The position numbers and the translations under genes are program-made. Positions 12,566 to 25,445 of a stretch of DNA of 64,000 nt are shown piece by piece (the first letter of the stretch is position 1; every line of letters starts with the position of its first letter). The DNA is taken from positions 4,786,697 through 4,850,696 of the forward strand of contig SSNP01000010.1 of assembly GCA_006937955.1 (NCBI GenBank), given 5' to 3'. The notes below the pieces were generated by a model. It ran no database searches, had not been told where the DNA came from, and saw only the letters and a program-made list of their open reading frames with translations. This DNA comes from Pachypanchax playfairii (taxonomy: Eukaryota > Chordata > Actinopteri > Cyprinodontiformes > Aplocheilidae).

Positions 12566-15500
12566 ATAAAAAACAGAGGACTTGATAAATAGATAGTTAG
12601 AATTAGGTGAATAAACAATGAGTCACTGCCGTCTCTTTTCCAACACCTAAGCATAAATATTAGAAGTATAATTACATAACATGTGACAGTAGTCCATTTT
12701 ATATTGAACCCAAACCCAACACTTCTGTAAGAATACTTACATGATACATGACATGAGTTTCTTTGCTACATCACAGCATGTATAATGTTGCATTTACATG
12801 CTGCTGATTAATAAAATGTGACCAACAATTTCTGAATTTCATCAAATTTCTTAAAAATCTTGACGCGGTGTATAATCATGCAACACAAGTTTCACATCAG
12901 TATAATTCTGTGTAAACTAAATACTCTGGATTCCAATATAATGTGTTAGTTTAAAAATTATAACAGGTAATATAATGTTTTAAGTATTCCTAAAAAAAAA
13001 GCATGCCAAAACGACGTGAATGTGTGAGTTACCTTTAGATTCTATGAAAACGTATTAAATACCTGCTTACGTAAATCTAGATTGGTGGTGTAGCTTATCT
13101 ATTAACTCTGGTGAATTTCAGGTTCATGGTACATTTCTAGTTGTCAAAAAAAAAGGGACTTTTAATATCAGAACCACAGGAGACCAATATTTCACCTGAA
13201 CACTTGCCAAAGTGTCTCACTGCACCACGGTGGTCCCAGCATGAGCCTCTTAAAGACACATTTATTGTATGATTTTTTTTTACATACCAAGCTTCATATA
13301 ATCTAATTAAGAATCAGCAGCAGCTCGGTCATTAACCAGATTTGGCATCACCGGTGAGCCAAGGCTGGCTCCTATTCAAATTGTTATAAAAGCAGTTTAA
13401 AAAGCAGCAAAGTCTCGACTTGTGCTATGCCTTGTCTTTCACGGTTCATTCAAGTGTCTTATATTCACATTTTATTTGGTGATCTTGATTCTTTATTTTA
13501 CTTACAAAAGATCTGTAATAAACCATTGAACTCGGATTTAGGTGAGAAATGTATGTACATCATTCTAATGACAGTTGCACATGCAAATATGGATTATGTA
13601 AATATATCCTACAAATAAAATGTTCCATTAGATGCTTTGAAAGGTTTGCACGAATAACTTAATATAGATATATAGGATAGGAACCTTTAGAGAGGTGTTA
13701 TTGATGCAAAGCTCTTATGTGACAAAAAGCTTAAAATGTAAATGTATGTAAATATCACTGCAGTTCTGTAAGAGTAAAACATGACATGAAGTGGTATTAG
13801 GTCTGAATGAGCTAAAAATACTTTCCTCTTTTCAGTAACAGAGACATAACAAAGGACAAAAGAAAGTAAATAGCATAAAGGGACACAAGGAGGAAAAAAT
13901 GTCCAATGTTGTTTTCGTGTTCACAAGGTACATGTGTTTTTACATAATGTGTACTGGATAGTATCTTATAGTATGAGAAAGTACCTTGTGCATGTAAGAA
14001 ACGAATTTTAAAGATAATTTCCTGGTGTCCTCCTTGGTGACTGTTCATTTTCTATGAAGAATTGTCAACACATTATTCAAATAATTAGCTTCTCATATTT
14101 TTCACACAGTTTATTAGAGATGATATTTCTATGCAACAAATCATTTAAGCAAAAAAGAGAAAATCTTAAATCAATGATGAATGATCTCTGCAGAAAATTA
14201 AGTTTTTTTATAAAATTGTGTGTCCTCCCAGACTCTAAAAGTCACAAAGACAGAGAAGGTAAAAGCAGGAAATGTTTGAGTTTTTCCACAATCACTTTAA
14301 TACATCATAAAACTAAAATGTGCATAGATTGAATGGGATGGCTCACAATACAATTTATATTGAACTTACAACAACATGATTTTTTTAAGGGGTGAATTAT
14401 GTTGGATTTACAGATAAATCAACAGCAGCACATCTAAGAAATTGTGTTAAAAGTAGTTTGTATTTTGATTCTGTTTTGGTATTTTATGTGGAAATCTGCT
14501 GCTTGTTTGAGTCAGAACAACAAAGGCAAAACATAAAAAGGGTTAAATATTCTTATTTATGCAGCTCTACATCTTTATATCTCTATTATTTACACATATC
14601 AAATAAATGTTTTGATTTTTGCAATATTTTGCTTGTTCAAAGTAAACTGCCATCAAACACGAGCTTTTACAGTTTTTTTTGGTTCTTGTGATGGATAAGA
14701 ATTGGGTTATTTATTTGCTTTTAACTTTATGAATGATATCAAAAATGCAGCTTTTAGATGTCACGTAATGCAAAGTTCATAAAAATGTAATTTAGAGTAA
14801 AGAGCACCATAAAATCCCTCTGAAACTCAATTCAATTAGCCTTATCAGTGATCTACCTGCAGCTTCTGATAGCAGCTCTCTGTGAGTGAAGGTACATTTG
14901 TCACCTGTCAATCTCTCTGTGCTGCCTGAGGATCAGAACCTTCTCAGAACCAGGACACATTTGTCATACTTCAGACTTAACCTGTGCATTCAAGTTGACT
15001 GCTTAAAAAGTTTTAAAAGTATAAACCTAAAGGTGTAGTTTTATGTATCTAATCTTAAAACTAGCAGAAAAAGAAGAAAATAGCTTTTAATGAAGAAGTA
15101 CCACTTTAAAATTCTCACTTGTGGGGTGTCGGTACGAATACATTTGTGCAGTGAGGGGTGGGACTTTTAACTAGATACTTTGGGATCTTCTTGCTCCCCT
15201 GCAGTGTCTTACATGCATATAGATGTATTCAGAATGAAGGAGTATTTTTAGACGTATCATCCAGAGAAGTAACTCTGTGCTTCCCTACAGTGTCAGGAAA
15301 AGTTGAGGAAAATGTACGGGAGGCACTGCTTCAGCAAATTTATTCTCCAACATACTCAGATCTCCAGAAATGTGGAACGTTTCCCTAAACCATTTGGTAA
15401 AATGTATAAAAACTGACTAAAAACATAAAAAAAAGTTTATCTTTGCTGCTATTAATGGTCATTATCATTTTTTTATATTGCAAAAAGAAAAAAAAGGTTT

Positions 15501-18500
15501 CAAAAATCACTTTCTACAAACCTGCATCCTTTTCCCTTGAATCATTAGATTTACATGACTCAGATATTGTGCTGCTTTATACTAGAAAAATAACTGCAAA
15601 CCTCTGATAAGTTCATCTTACAGGCTTTTTAGAAGCTGTAAGAAGAATAAAGACTGTTTTATGGATATGCTTCCATGGTGTTAATTGTCCTAATGTCCTT
15701 TTCTACCGGATCAGACTGGCTTAGTTCTGGGTTGTAGTTCTCAGGATTACACTTTCAGTTTTATTTTGCTTTAAACCCAAATGTTTTACTCACATGTTTC
15801 AGTGAACATTTTAACCCCTAATTTGACGAAGATGACAGAATGTTCTGTTCCTCCATTTAGGCTGGAGATTCTGAGATTATCGAAATCACTTGTAAAGATC
15901 TTTAAACCACAATTAAAACTTATAATAAAATGATAAAGATTATATCTATTCCATTTTGGAGACATATTATTGATCAGTTTCAGCTGTTGAGAATATTTGA
16001 GACATTTAACAAAGTTCTGATTCAACATTGTTTTCTATTATTAAATTAGTTTTGTTTTAAAATCAGTTTTTAAACTGTGAAAAAACAGTAAATTAACATT
16101 TATCGGTCACAAACCTCTAACTGGAATATCTTATGCTATTTTTCTTCTGTTTTTTTAAAGCTAAAACATCATTTATGCACATTTCGACCTGCTATTTCAA
16201 TTTGTGTCTCCCCACACACATTATCCACCTCAACATGTTTCTTTGTCTCTGGTGCTTTCCTTCTCTCAAGCTTCTGTGACAATTTGGGCTCATCCTGCTG
16301 ACAGTATAATCAAAGCAGTGTCATATAAACATAAAACACTTGATGCTTTTGAAAACAACAGGCTGCACATTGTTTTCTGCTCATAAACAGAGACTCTTCA
16401 GTCTGACAGAACCTGCAGGAAAGCAGCACGAGCAGCACAGCGGAGAGAGGACATTATTTTATTTTATGTGTGTGGGCAGAAAAATCGGCCACATCCATAA
16501 AATGCAAACAAGTGCGAGATTTAATGTATTTCAGTATTTTACTGCCCGACTATCTCAGTGACAAGTATTACCAAGTGGATTTTTTTTTGTGGGAGAGTCA
16601 GTTTATGTGATAATGTCAAACTATCGCCAAACTATTCACAAAGTAAATGGACTAAACGTGACCCGAAGTTGAAGCATTTAATGGGTTTATTATCAAAGTG
16701 ACCAATTATTCTGGAGTAAAAACATTCAGAAGTGAGACAAATAGATCAGTACGTTTATTTGTTTTCCATTTCTGTTTGAATGTTTGGCAACAACATTGTG
16801 TAGTGTTACAACCAACAGGTTTAAGACATATAACTAAACTTTTTTAATAAGTTGAAGAATTGAAACATTTTCTAACAGATAAGGAGATTAACAACATAGT
16901 AGCTAAATGAAAACATTCAATTATAATGAACCAAATCTTCAGTCTGTTTTGACAAACTCAAATATTTTGTCTTGTTTTAGAACTCAATACATTTCCATTA
17001 TAATTGGAATTAAGCGAGTCTTTAATTTTTAAGTGTTGGATGTTTTTAATCTTATTGCTAAACATACAAAAAAACATATTTGAAACAATGACATGAACAT
17101 TTGTGAAACTAGATGGAAAGTTTTTGGGCGATAAAGTTAAAGCTGAAACTATTTAAACTGGATACCCATTTTACTGTCGAGAAATAATCAAAATAATTTT
17201 AAAAATACATGTTAAAACATGTTTTTTGACCAATGACTGAGAAAGTAACTTTATAAAATAATGAAATTAAAACTGATTAATATGATTTTACACAGAGCAG
17301 AAGATCAATGGGCCTAATGATGACTGGAATCTTTACAAACAAAGCTGCAGAAAATATCATATTAATGAAAGTAACTGATTGTTTAGCTTGTGTTGAATGA
17401 AAAGGAGATTTTTTTGTCTCTTCAGCAAATTGCAAATGCAGGAAAAACAAAAAAGCATCAATATAAGTTTGAAATATCTACGAGTTCATCACAGCATTCT
17501 TGATTGGATCATCTTTGCAGGAAACTTTTAAAAATGTGTCCGTGCATGTTGGTGTTTGTTGTTGCGCATCAGGAAGATCCAAGTGCTCAAAAAAACTGTA
17601 TTAATCAGTCACAGATTCTTACAAAACTGGACTTGGAGAAATCTTTAGGTTTTTTCAAATGTTTCATATGAAGCTGTCTTTTGTCTCTGAATTTAAGAGT
17701 GATAATTTAAGTTTCAAGTGATTTTGCTAATATGGCTATAGAATAGATAAAAGCAATTTTTTTTCTGAGAATCAAAATAAAAGTATATTTCCTGTTGATT
17801 GTCAGAACTAAAGCCTCTATTTCTTCAGTGTTTGTTTGATTGTTTTTATATTTTGAAATTCTACCTTGATGTTCCTCAGACTCTGGTGCATGGCCCTCCA
17901 GTAAGTTTAACAGAAAATACACAGTGAATGAATGAAACAAGAACATGTTCAATATCATAGTACGAAGACTGTGACCTCATGTTTTAAAGTCCTGTGACCT
18001 TCTTCCAGCATCTTTCCAGCTCCTTGAAAAGGAGCTTGTTGCTCATTCAGTTTGACATTTCCTTTGTTACTTTTTTACATTGACTGTCAGGGCACGGACA
18101 GCATACAACACCCAGTTCGTATCTTAAAATCAGCTTTGATAAAAAAGCAATCTCCAAGCTCTTTTTAGTACACCTAATGTGGAGCTTCAATTCACTATTT
18201 ATAACCAACAGGTGAGATTCACCCACTTGTTATTGACATTTTTAAATAAATCTTCAAGATAAAATGTTTCAAATTGAGTGTATTTGTATGTTCCATCAGA
18301 AACGAGCGAGACGTTTTGGAGGGGAAATTGTTTTATTAACTGTCAAACCTAAGAATGAATTTTAAATCTAGTATATTGTGTCTCTTTCCTCCTTTATGTG
18401 TCTGCATATTCACTCATCAGTGGGACTCACTGTCACTGGATCACATGCAGATATATTTCTGCTGTTCAGTAAATGAGCAGCACTATAAAACCTTGACACA

Positions 18501-18993
18501 CATGGCGCCTTTACAGCTGTAGGAGGCTTAACTGACTGCATTATATCGTACAGTTGTTTTACACATGAGCCGACATTATGGTGCATTAGTTGTATAACAG
18601 ATATGAAATGTAGGGGGCACATATTTCTAACAATCCGGATATTTGAAGTGGAAAATTTGATGCTCGGCATCATGAACAATCTGCAGTGGCTTCTTTTAAA
18701 TGTCACCTACCAATCATTTTAATCATGTTCTTTGTGTTCCCATGAGGTTCTTTAAGCTCCCAGTATTTTTTTGCATAAAGTTCAACACCTATTTTTTTGG
18801 AAAAATGTGTTTAAGGGTCAGACCTTTGCTAATTTTTGTTGTCTTTTCCTTGCTTTTAATTGAAATACGCTGTATGAATGTTAAATATAAAAACAAAAAA
18901 GTATGTTAAAATGTTCAAGATGATAATGTAAATGAAATCAACTAAAAATGTAACAGGAAGACAGTAAGCAGGTGTGAAACTGCAACTTAGACC
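12566..18993. other. Long non-coding stretch, no gene recognised
   Basis: AT-rich throughout. 14054-14332, 14392-14691 and 15158-15388 are open on the + strand, but their translations show no domain, signal peptide or known motif, and none has convincing splice sites. About 14820-14960 (caattagccttatcagtg and following) is less repetitive and could be a conserved non-coding element. Confidence 0.45.
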
Positions 18994-18998
18994 CAGTT
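18994..18998. repeat. Target-site duplication, left, solo LTR
   Basis: CAGTT immediately precedes the TG start of the LTR and is repeated exactly at 19711-19715. Confidence 0.85.
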
Positions 18999-19710
18999 TG
19001 TCAGGTTCTGGGGTTTTGTTCAGTTTCATGCCATGTTGCAGCTTTTGGTTTTTCTGTAGTTGTGTTTCTTTTCCAGTCATCTGTGTTCACTCTGTGCTTT
19101 AGATTAGTTTAGGTTTATTCAGTTCTCTCCAGTCTAGTGTTTTTCCATTCAGGTGTTTTGTTAGTTTAGTCTTGCCTTGTGTCCGAGTTCATGTTTGATA
19201 TCTGTCATGTAGTTCAGCCTTTATTTTGCCCCAGTCTTGTTTCCTGTTCTGCTTTTATTTTGGTCATGTCTGTGTTTCCTGTTCTCCTGCTTGTATCTGA
19301 GGTTCCTTGATTGTGTTACGTCACTTCCTTTATTCATTCTGTCCACTCGCAGGTGGATCCTATTATAATTAGTTCCTGCTTGTCTTCCCCATGTTCCCAG
19401 ATGTTTTGAGTTGGTCATCAGTTAGAGTTTGTGTATTTAAGCCTCATGTGTTCCCTAGTCTGTGTCGGATTATTGCGTGTTATTTCAGTTACACCTTCTA
19501 TAGCTCTAGCCCTATGTCATATTCACCGTTGCTGTCTGTGTGTTGTTGGATTATCGTTGATCATCGCCCTTCTGGATTATCTCCCCTGTAAATTTGTTTT
19601 TGCTGCCCCGTCAGCATCTTTACTTTATAATTAAATCCTTTTTACTGCATTTACGCCTCCCGTCTCCTGCCTGCACTTGGGTCCTGCATTACTACCTCCT
19701 CAACGTGACA
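18999..19710 (+). mobile_element. Solo LTR of an LTR retrotransposon
   Basis: The unit is 712 bp, begins TGTCA and ends TGACA (5-bp perfect inverted termini with the canonical TG..CA). It is flanked on both sides by the same 5 bp, CAGTT (18994-18998 and 19711-19715), as expected of LTR integrase. The body is T-rich and pyrimidine-rich with an ATTAAA polyadenylation-like signal near 19630, followed by the tgcctgcacttgggtcctgc tail seen in teleost Ty3/gypsy-type LTRs. No internal gag-pol sequence or second LTR is next to it, so the internal part was lost, most simply by LTR-LTR recombination. The superfamily (Ty3/gypsy) is inferred from the tail only. Confidence 0.85.
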
Positions 19711-19715
19711 CAGTT
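19711..19715. repeat. Target-site duplication, right, solo LTR
   Basis: CAGTT immediately follows the terminal CA of the LTR and is identical to 18994-18998. Confidence 0.85.
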
Positions 19716-22700
19716 AAAGATTAAGAATCACTATGATGAGAGAAATGAAAATCAATAATAAAATCACCCAAACATTAAGTGTTATTTGGGACAGTGGGTT
19801 ATGTATGTTATTATTTGTCAAGAAATCTAAAGTAAATCAACCATCTCTTTACTTCTGAGAGCTGAACCGTGCTGCTTTCTGACGGAAGGTTCATTTCAAA
19901 AAGTCTGACTTTGCCAAAGGCCAACAAAACTTTCCAAGACAAAAGTCAGCTAATGTTGATCAGCTATTATATAACTTCCTAACAACAATTCAGCAAAAGA
20001 AGATATACTGTTTTAGTTGGACTCGGAAATTAATCAAACAAGCTGAGTCATAAGTAATTATTTGATGCTCTGAGGGCTGTTTTTCCCTCTGGTGTCTCTC
20101 AGCAGACTCCACATTTATTAAGATTACTTGTTAGACCTTTATCACATGATATTTTTACTTGTGTCAGAGTTTTAAAGTGAAGCTGATGAGATTATTTAGT
20201 TTAGTTCTGTAGAAATTTAATGAAGCATGTAAAAAGAGTCATTTTGCTAAAAAAAACAAGACCGTTGCATATCTTACAGCCTCTGTATTGTCTTTGTGCA
20301 TCTGATCAAAATCGACCACCCAAAAATCTTTGTTTAATTACAACTTATTCACAATTAGGTAACAAGAATTCTTCCCAGATATTTTTCTGATTGTTGATTC
20401 TTCTTGAATTGTCTGTAAACACATGGATGATGATCGTATGATAGACAATGTTTGCAAAAGCCTTGCAATACTCGCTTTAGAAAGGTTGTTCATTGATTCA
20501 TATTTGGGACTATTAAAGCTCATTGTCACATCCTCCCCTGAATCATTTAATTCAAACTGAACTGGACTGGCTTTTATTTGCAATATAGACTTTAAATAGA
20601 TGTTTTTTATGATATTCAGAACAACAAATCAGTACCAATTGTCTGGTACTTTGACAATTATTTAACCTGATGTCATTTTAATAATTTGTCAGTAGGTTGC
20701 TATCTTGGTAGTTTTTTGAATATTTCTTTTAAAATATCCAATTTTTCAAAGTAAAAAATGCTATTTCAAGTGTCAAAGCAAAATTCAAATATTTGACTGA
20801 AGAGAGAAGCTTTAAGTAGATACTGTTTTATTACATCTTTGAGCTAAAGGTCATTACTGTATTAATAAAGAAACACCTTCACCTGAAACTGTAAAAGGCA
20901 CAGAGAGCAAACTTCACACCTACAGAACCTGCAATAGATAAAAAAAATATATGCATTTTAGTGATGTGAAACAAATTGGGTCAAATTTTATTGGATCACA
21001 ATCTCACGTAATTATAAATAATTAGCCTTGGGAATTTTAAAGTCCCTGCAGCATAAACCAACTGCTGCTTTTTACTCCAAATCAATTTAAGTGGGAATTC
21101 CCCAAACCCTGTTGATGAGCAAAAACTGGAAACACATCAGTGAGTGTCCCTTTATGAAGGACACAAAATTAGTGAGGTGCAAGAACACCACAGTAAATTA
21201 ACAATCCATGTGACTAAATAAAGTTTACAAGTAGATTTAGAAGTCAAGCAACAAAAAATGAGTCTGAACTTGAGTGACACAACTTTATAAGTTTTCTATG
21301 AAGATTTTAGCTGTGCAGTTACTTTGTTAAAATAAATTGGAATCATTTTCACTTCTGGAAAACCGTAAACCAATTACTGGAGAAGAAGTGTGAACAGTAA
21401 AAAGATTTACACTCTGTGTGATGTCATCCTTTTGACATGTGAACACAAAAACCTGACTTCTTTCTCTCAGGGCTCCTGCAGGGCACAACAGTACTGAAAC
21501 AACCAGATCTGTGAGCATCCACTCCATAAACACTGATCAGTGCTGAAGAGGAGGCTTTTAACTGATGAATATGGATATGAGTGATGTGTTATGCATTGAA
21601 AGTCAGGCTTCAGCTTTATAATGGACAGAAAAGAAGAACGAAAAAGATACAATAAGAGACAAAAGTAAGACGACACTTCTTTTTACACACAGAAGTAGGT
21701 CGCTCAGAAAGCCATGATTAAATGCAATATTATCTACTTATATATTCTGTGTGACTGGAATCCTGATCTGAAGCTCTGCAGATGGACGACATTAAGCTGG
21801 TCATTGTTCTGTCTGCTTTGTTTGAAGATTAGCCAATTACATTTTAACGTTTTTATCAGAAATCAGGCTTCTGTAACACATGACATGTTACGCCATCTTT
21901 GAATTTTATGTGAAATTCCAGGTAAAGAGACTTCAAGTGGTGAAAAAGATTTTCGTTTTTTCTTGTTTTGTTGTTTTTTTTTCTGCCAAGTCAAACCCAG
22001 CAGTGTGAGACAGACAGCTGTATTATTTTGGCCAAGGCCAGCAGGTCATTATCTTGTTCTCAGGTTGTCTTTGGAGGATTTCCGGGCAGCAGTGATGTGC
22101 TTGTGCACACAAATGGGCTCACACACAACCAGACTCTCTCACACATACACTCTGAACACACAAAAAACAACACAACATCATATCAACACACACAAGAAAA
22201 CTAAACATACACTGTGTCCACAGATATGATTTAAGTTAAGCTAAATTTACACTATTCTCAGGTTTAAGTGGCTGGTTAAAAAATCTATAAAAATAACTTT
22301 TTAAAATGCTGTTTTTTTGCACTTAAGAGTTCTTGTTTCAACTTATTCACCTTTTGATTCGTCTGGATTATTGAAGCACACCCACTGCTCTCAGCCCTCA
22401 GCTGTTAACCTGTTGAACTCAATCTTCTTTTTCCCACAGATAATTTTTTGAGATGAGCACTGGACCAAATTATCACTTCATAAAACTCTCCTATCTATCT
22501 CAGACTAATATTTGTGATGAAGCCAAGCAGGTTTTTTGTCAAGGAATTTGAAACTTTGCAGTCAATCTCATGCACTTCTGAATTTCCTGTGTACATCAAC
22601 GACATGTGAAACAGCAGAAAAGGACACTTATGTTAAGAGGATAACCTGTGCTGCATTTGTCACCCAGAAACCACAAGGACACAAATTGAGTAGAATTTCA

Positions 22701-24360
22701 GGTGAGAAATTAATCATCATTATTTTCTTTTTAAAAACAGTTGTCAAACAAGTGTATTATCACACCCCACTGAACTGGAATAAGCCACTGTGGATCAACT
22801 GGTTGTAACTGAATACATGTGCTTTTGCATATCTGCAAAATCTTGAGGATTTTTTCATTTCAGACAGAAACCTTCACTCAAAGTTACAAAACATTTAAAT
22901 AATAAACAATTAAATAATAAAACTTTGTGGTATTGCCTTTATCTGCTGTTGTTAGACCATCTCAGCTGTCTGCAACCATGTCCACACCAAGTTTGTCACA
23001 TATACAAACTCTTCTTTGCACAAGTCATACAGCAGATTAAAAACTGACTGTTGGCTTTAAGCCTTTCTGTAAACATATTTAGAAGCGAAGGTGAAAAGTC
23101 AAACTAACCTTGGTGTGTCAATGTTGTTGATGCTTAGATTAAAATATGACAGAATCAAAACAATATGTAAAAGGAGTATATGAATAATTTATATAAAAAT
23201 GAATAACAGATTATTTAAAAGCACATATCATAGTTATGTTACATTAATTTTTTGTATAAATTGTAAATGTATTGGTTTGTAACTAAATATATGTACTCAT
23301 AAGATAACATTATGGACAAGTAATTGTTCTCTTCCTGCTCCATTGTTGAACATTTTGTTTTGTTGTACAGATGAGTTAGTTGATTAAAACTATATGTTTT
23401 AACATATATTTTTATGTTTTTTTTTCTTTTGTCTGTTTCATGTACTGTTTATTTAGTTGATATTTTGTAGATAATTGTTCAAAATAAATAAAAAAAATAA
23501 ATAAATAAAATAAAAAAAGTTGGATCCTGTTTTTCTTCAGCCTGATCTATCAAAGATTGAAGTTTTTTTAAGACAGGCTTCTTTTCACTTTTGTAAATCA
23601 GTAGATTTGGTCAAAAGAACATGTAGAAATCATTTCTGGTGACTGAATTTTCTTTTCATTTATGATGAAGCTGCAAGAAGTGACTGTGAAAACAAAGACA
23701 TTGTTGCCTAAGAAATGTCACCATTTTGACATCTGCAGCTTTATGACTTTACAGCAGTGAAAGAACCTCACATTTCAAATGCCAGCAGGCACAAGGGGTT
23801 GTAGGGGAACTAGCAGAGGGGGGATATTGTGGGAGGGCTGATTTGATCAAGCGGCAGGCAGCTAGAGTTCGCCCCCATCAGTCCTTGCCATCCATCTCTC
23901 TTTCACAGTGCAAGGGAATAAAAGTGACAGAGTGCAATCACCGTCTCTTATCTGCCAATGAGGAGAATAGGTGGGGATGAGATTGAGTGGCCAGCCAACT
24001 GTGGCGTGTCAGTCGTATGAGCCTTATTGAATTATGACTTGGTGGGATATGGTATGTCACGAGCAGTGTGGGGCCAAGGCAAGATATCACAGGCGTGGAT
24101 TCAGTATGAATCGACAAGCCAGAAAAGTAGCTGAAATGAAACCTGTCTATATATAAAGTCTTTTATTGGGTAATGAGATTTGAAAAGATATGGGATTGGC
24201 TGTGATGAAAAGATGAGCCACAGCAGGTTTAAGGTAATATAATACATTCTGCAATAGAAATGGTGAAAAGGGAAAAGTTCACAGTTTCAATATAAAAGAA
24301 AATTACTGTTAGCAGCTAATTCTCTAAAAAGAAGAATTTAACATGAGATTAAACTTTTTC
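19716..24360. other. Non-coding stretch, no gene recognised
   Basis: Mostly AT-rich, with CA-rich low-complexity DNA at about 22100-22210 and A/T-rich simple sequence at 23480-23519. About 23780-24080 differs in composition: it is GC-richer, non-repetitive, and holds a TTATCT (GATA) site at 23948-23953 next to a CCAAT. It is a candidate conserved non-coding element. No coding frame is convincing. Confidence 0.45.
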
Positions 24361-24526
24361 CATTTTCTATACTCACGTGTTCCTGTTCAGGGTCGCAGGG
24401 GGCTAATGTCTATCTCCAGTAGCCATTGGACAAGAGGTACACCTGGATAGATTTACAGTTTATCCCAGGGCCACATAGAGATGAACAACCATTCACACAC
24501 ACATGCGCAAACATCTGAAACCAATT
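24361..24526 (-). mobile_element. V-SINE-like element, 3' half, split by a LINE
   Basis: On the minus strand this reads gtgtgtgtgaatggttgt, then gtggccctgggataaac, ccaggtgtacctcttgtcc, agccccctgcgaccctgaac and aggaaca. These are the 3' blocks of the fish SINE whose complete copy is at 55980-56313. The matching 5' half is on the other side of the LINE, at 25263-25445. Confidence 0.75.
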
Positions 24527-25262
24527 AGAATCAGAATAATATTTTTTTAGGGGTTGTGGTTTTAGCATAGAGTGATCTGTAGCACCATCCTGATGGGAGA
24601 GATGAGAAACGGTGAGATCCTTGGTGCAAAGATCCCTGCTGATGCTGCCTGACTTTTCCTGACTCTGGAAGAGTCCGGGTCCTAAATGGAGGAGGACAGA
24701 TCCTGGATGGAGAAGTACAGGTTCTGGATGGAAGAGTCCAGGTCCTGGATGGAGGCCTCCAGGTCCTCCAGGTGCCAGTGATCCTCTCTGTAGTCCTCAT
24801 AGTTTTCTGCAGACTGCTTCTGTCTAGTTTGGTTGTGGAACAGACTTCATAACAGATCTGTAGAAGTTCACCAGCAGCTCCTGTAGTTGAACTTCTTGAG
24901 CTGCGACAGGAAGTACAACCTCTGCTGGACCTTCTTAATAACTGTGTCTATGTTGGCTGTCCATTTCAGGTCCTGAGAGATGGTGGCTCCCAGAAACCTG
25001 AAAGTGTACACCATAGTTACAGATGTGTTGTGTATGATAATGGGGAGCAGGGGTGGAGAGTGATTGTTCTGACTGCACCAGAGGACCAGCTGTTCCACTT
25101 CCTGTCTGTAAGCTGGTTCATCTGATTTGTCCACGCCGCCTCATTTTGTGGTTGAACCCGGGTTTGTTGTTGCTATATGTGCAGAAGGTTTTTGTTGGCA
25201 CACACAAGTTCTCAAAGATGTTGGTGTAGCAGGTCACAGTGTCAGTGAGTTCATCCAGGTTA
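24527..25262 (-). mobile_element. Non-LTR retrotransposon (CR1/Rex1-like), internally deleted, inserted in a SINE
   Basis: Read on the minus strand from 25262: LDELTDTVTCYTNIFENLCV then YSNNKPGFNHKMRR, the linker between endonuclease and reverse transcriptase. At about 25125 this joins directly to DEPAYRQEVEQLVLWCSQNN, which in intact elements lies after the polymerase core; the catalytic palm with its FADD-type motif is therefore deleted. Then come FRFLGATISQDLKW and KKVQQRLYFLSQLKKFN (thumb region), MRTTERITG, and the end block HRFSSLPSGWCYRSLYAKTT. The 3' tail is ttattctgattcta. The copy is 5'-truncated, lacks its polymerase centre and cannot move itself. Its 5' and 3' sides are the two halves of one V-SINE; TCTAA beside both junctions is a candidate TSD. 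Confidence 0.85.
24661..24780 (-). repeat. 21-bp tandem repeat inside the LINE C-terminus
   Basis: Four to five diverged copies of a 20-21-bp unit (gaagagtccaggtcctggatg type) lie side by side. On the minus strand the unit encodes seven residues in either of two open frames: an (S)SIQDLxS-like heptad, or RTWxPPS-like in the frame joined to MRTTERITG. The seed is probably the PSIQDLY-like motif that follows ERIIG in related LINEs. Because 21 is a multiple of three, expansion did not alter the downstream frame. Confidence 0.65.
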
Positions 25263-25445
25263 GAGTTGCCTGCTGATCTATCGTGCATGTTTTTTGGTCT
25301 GTAAGGGGAAACCAGAGTCCCTGGAGAAAGATCCCATGAGCCCACAGAACATGCAAACTCCACGCAGAAAAGCCCCAGCCAGGTTTTGAACCCAGAACCA
25401 TCTTGCTGCAATGAAACAGCACAGTGGAGCTCTACTGTAGATTAA
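25263..25445 (-). mobile_element. V-SINE-like element, 5' half, split by a LINE
   Basis: On the minus strand this begins with the tRNA-like head: gcagcaagatggttctgggttc (an eroded RNA polymerase III B box, GGTTCGANTCC). The conserved core follows, cgtggagtttgcatgttct, then the block ending in aaaacatgcacg. The head is shared with the + strand copy at 55980-56313. The 3' half lies at 24361-24526 beyond the LINE. Confidence 0.75.

Noticed and set aside
18994..19715. Full LTR retrotransposon
   Set aside because: No second LTR, primer-binding site, gag or pol sequence is adjacent; only one LTR is present.
24531..24800. Arg/Pro-rich 89-residue frame as a separate gene
   Set aside because: It is the C-terminal part of the minus-strand LINE with the 21-bp repeat expansion.
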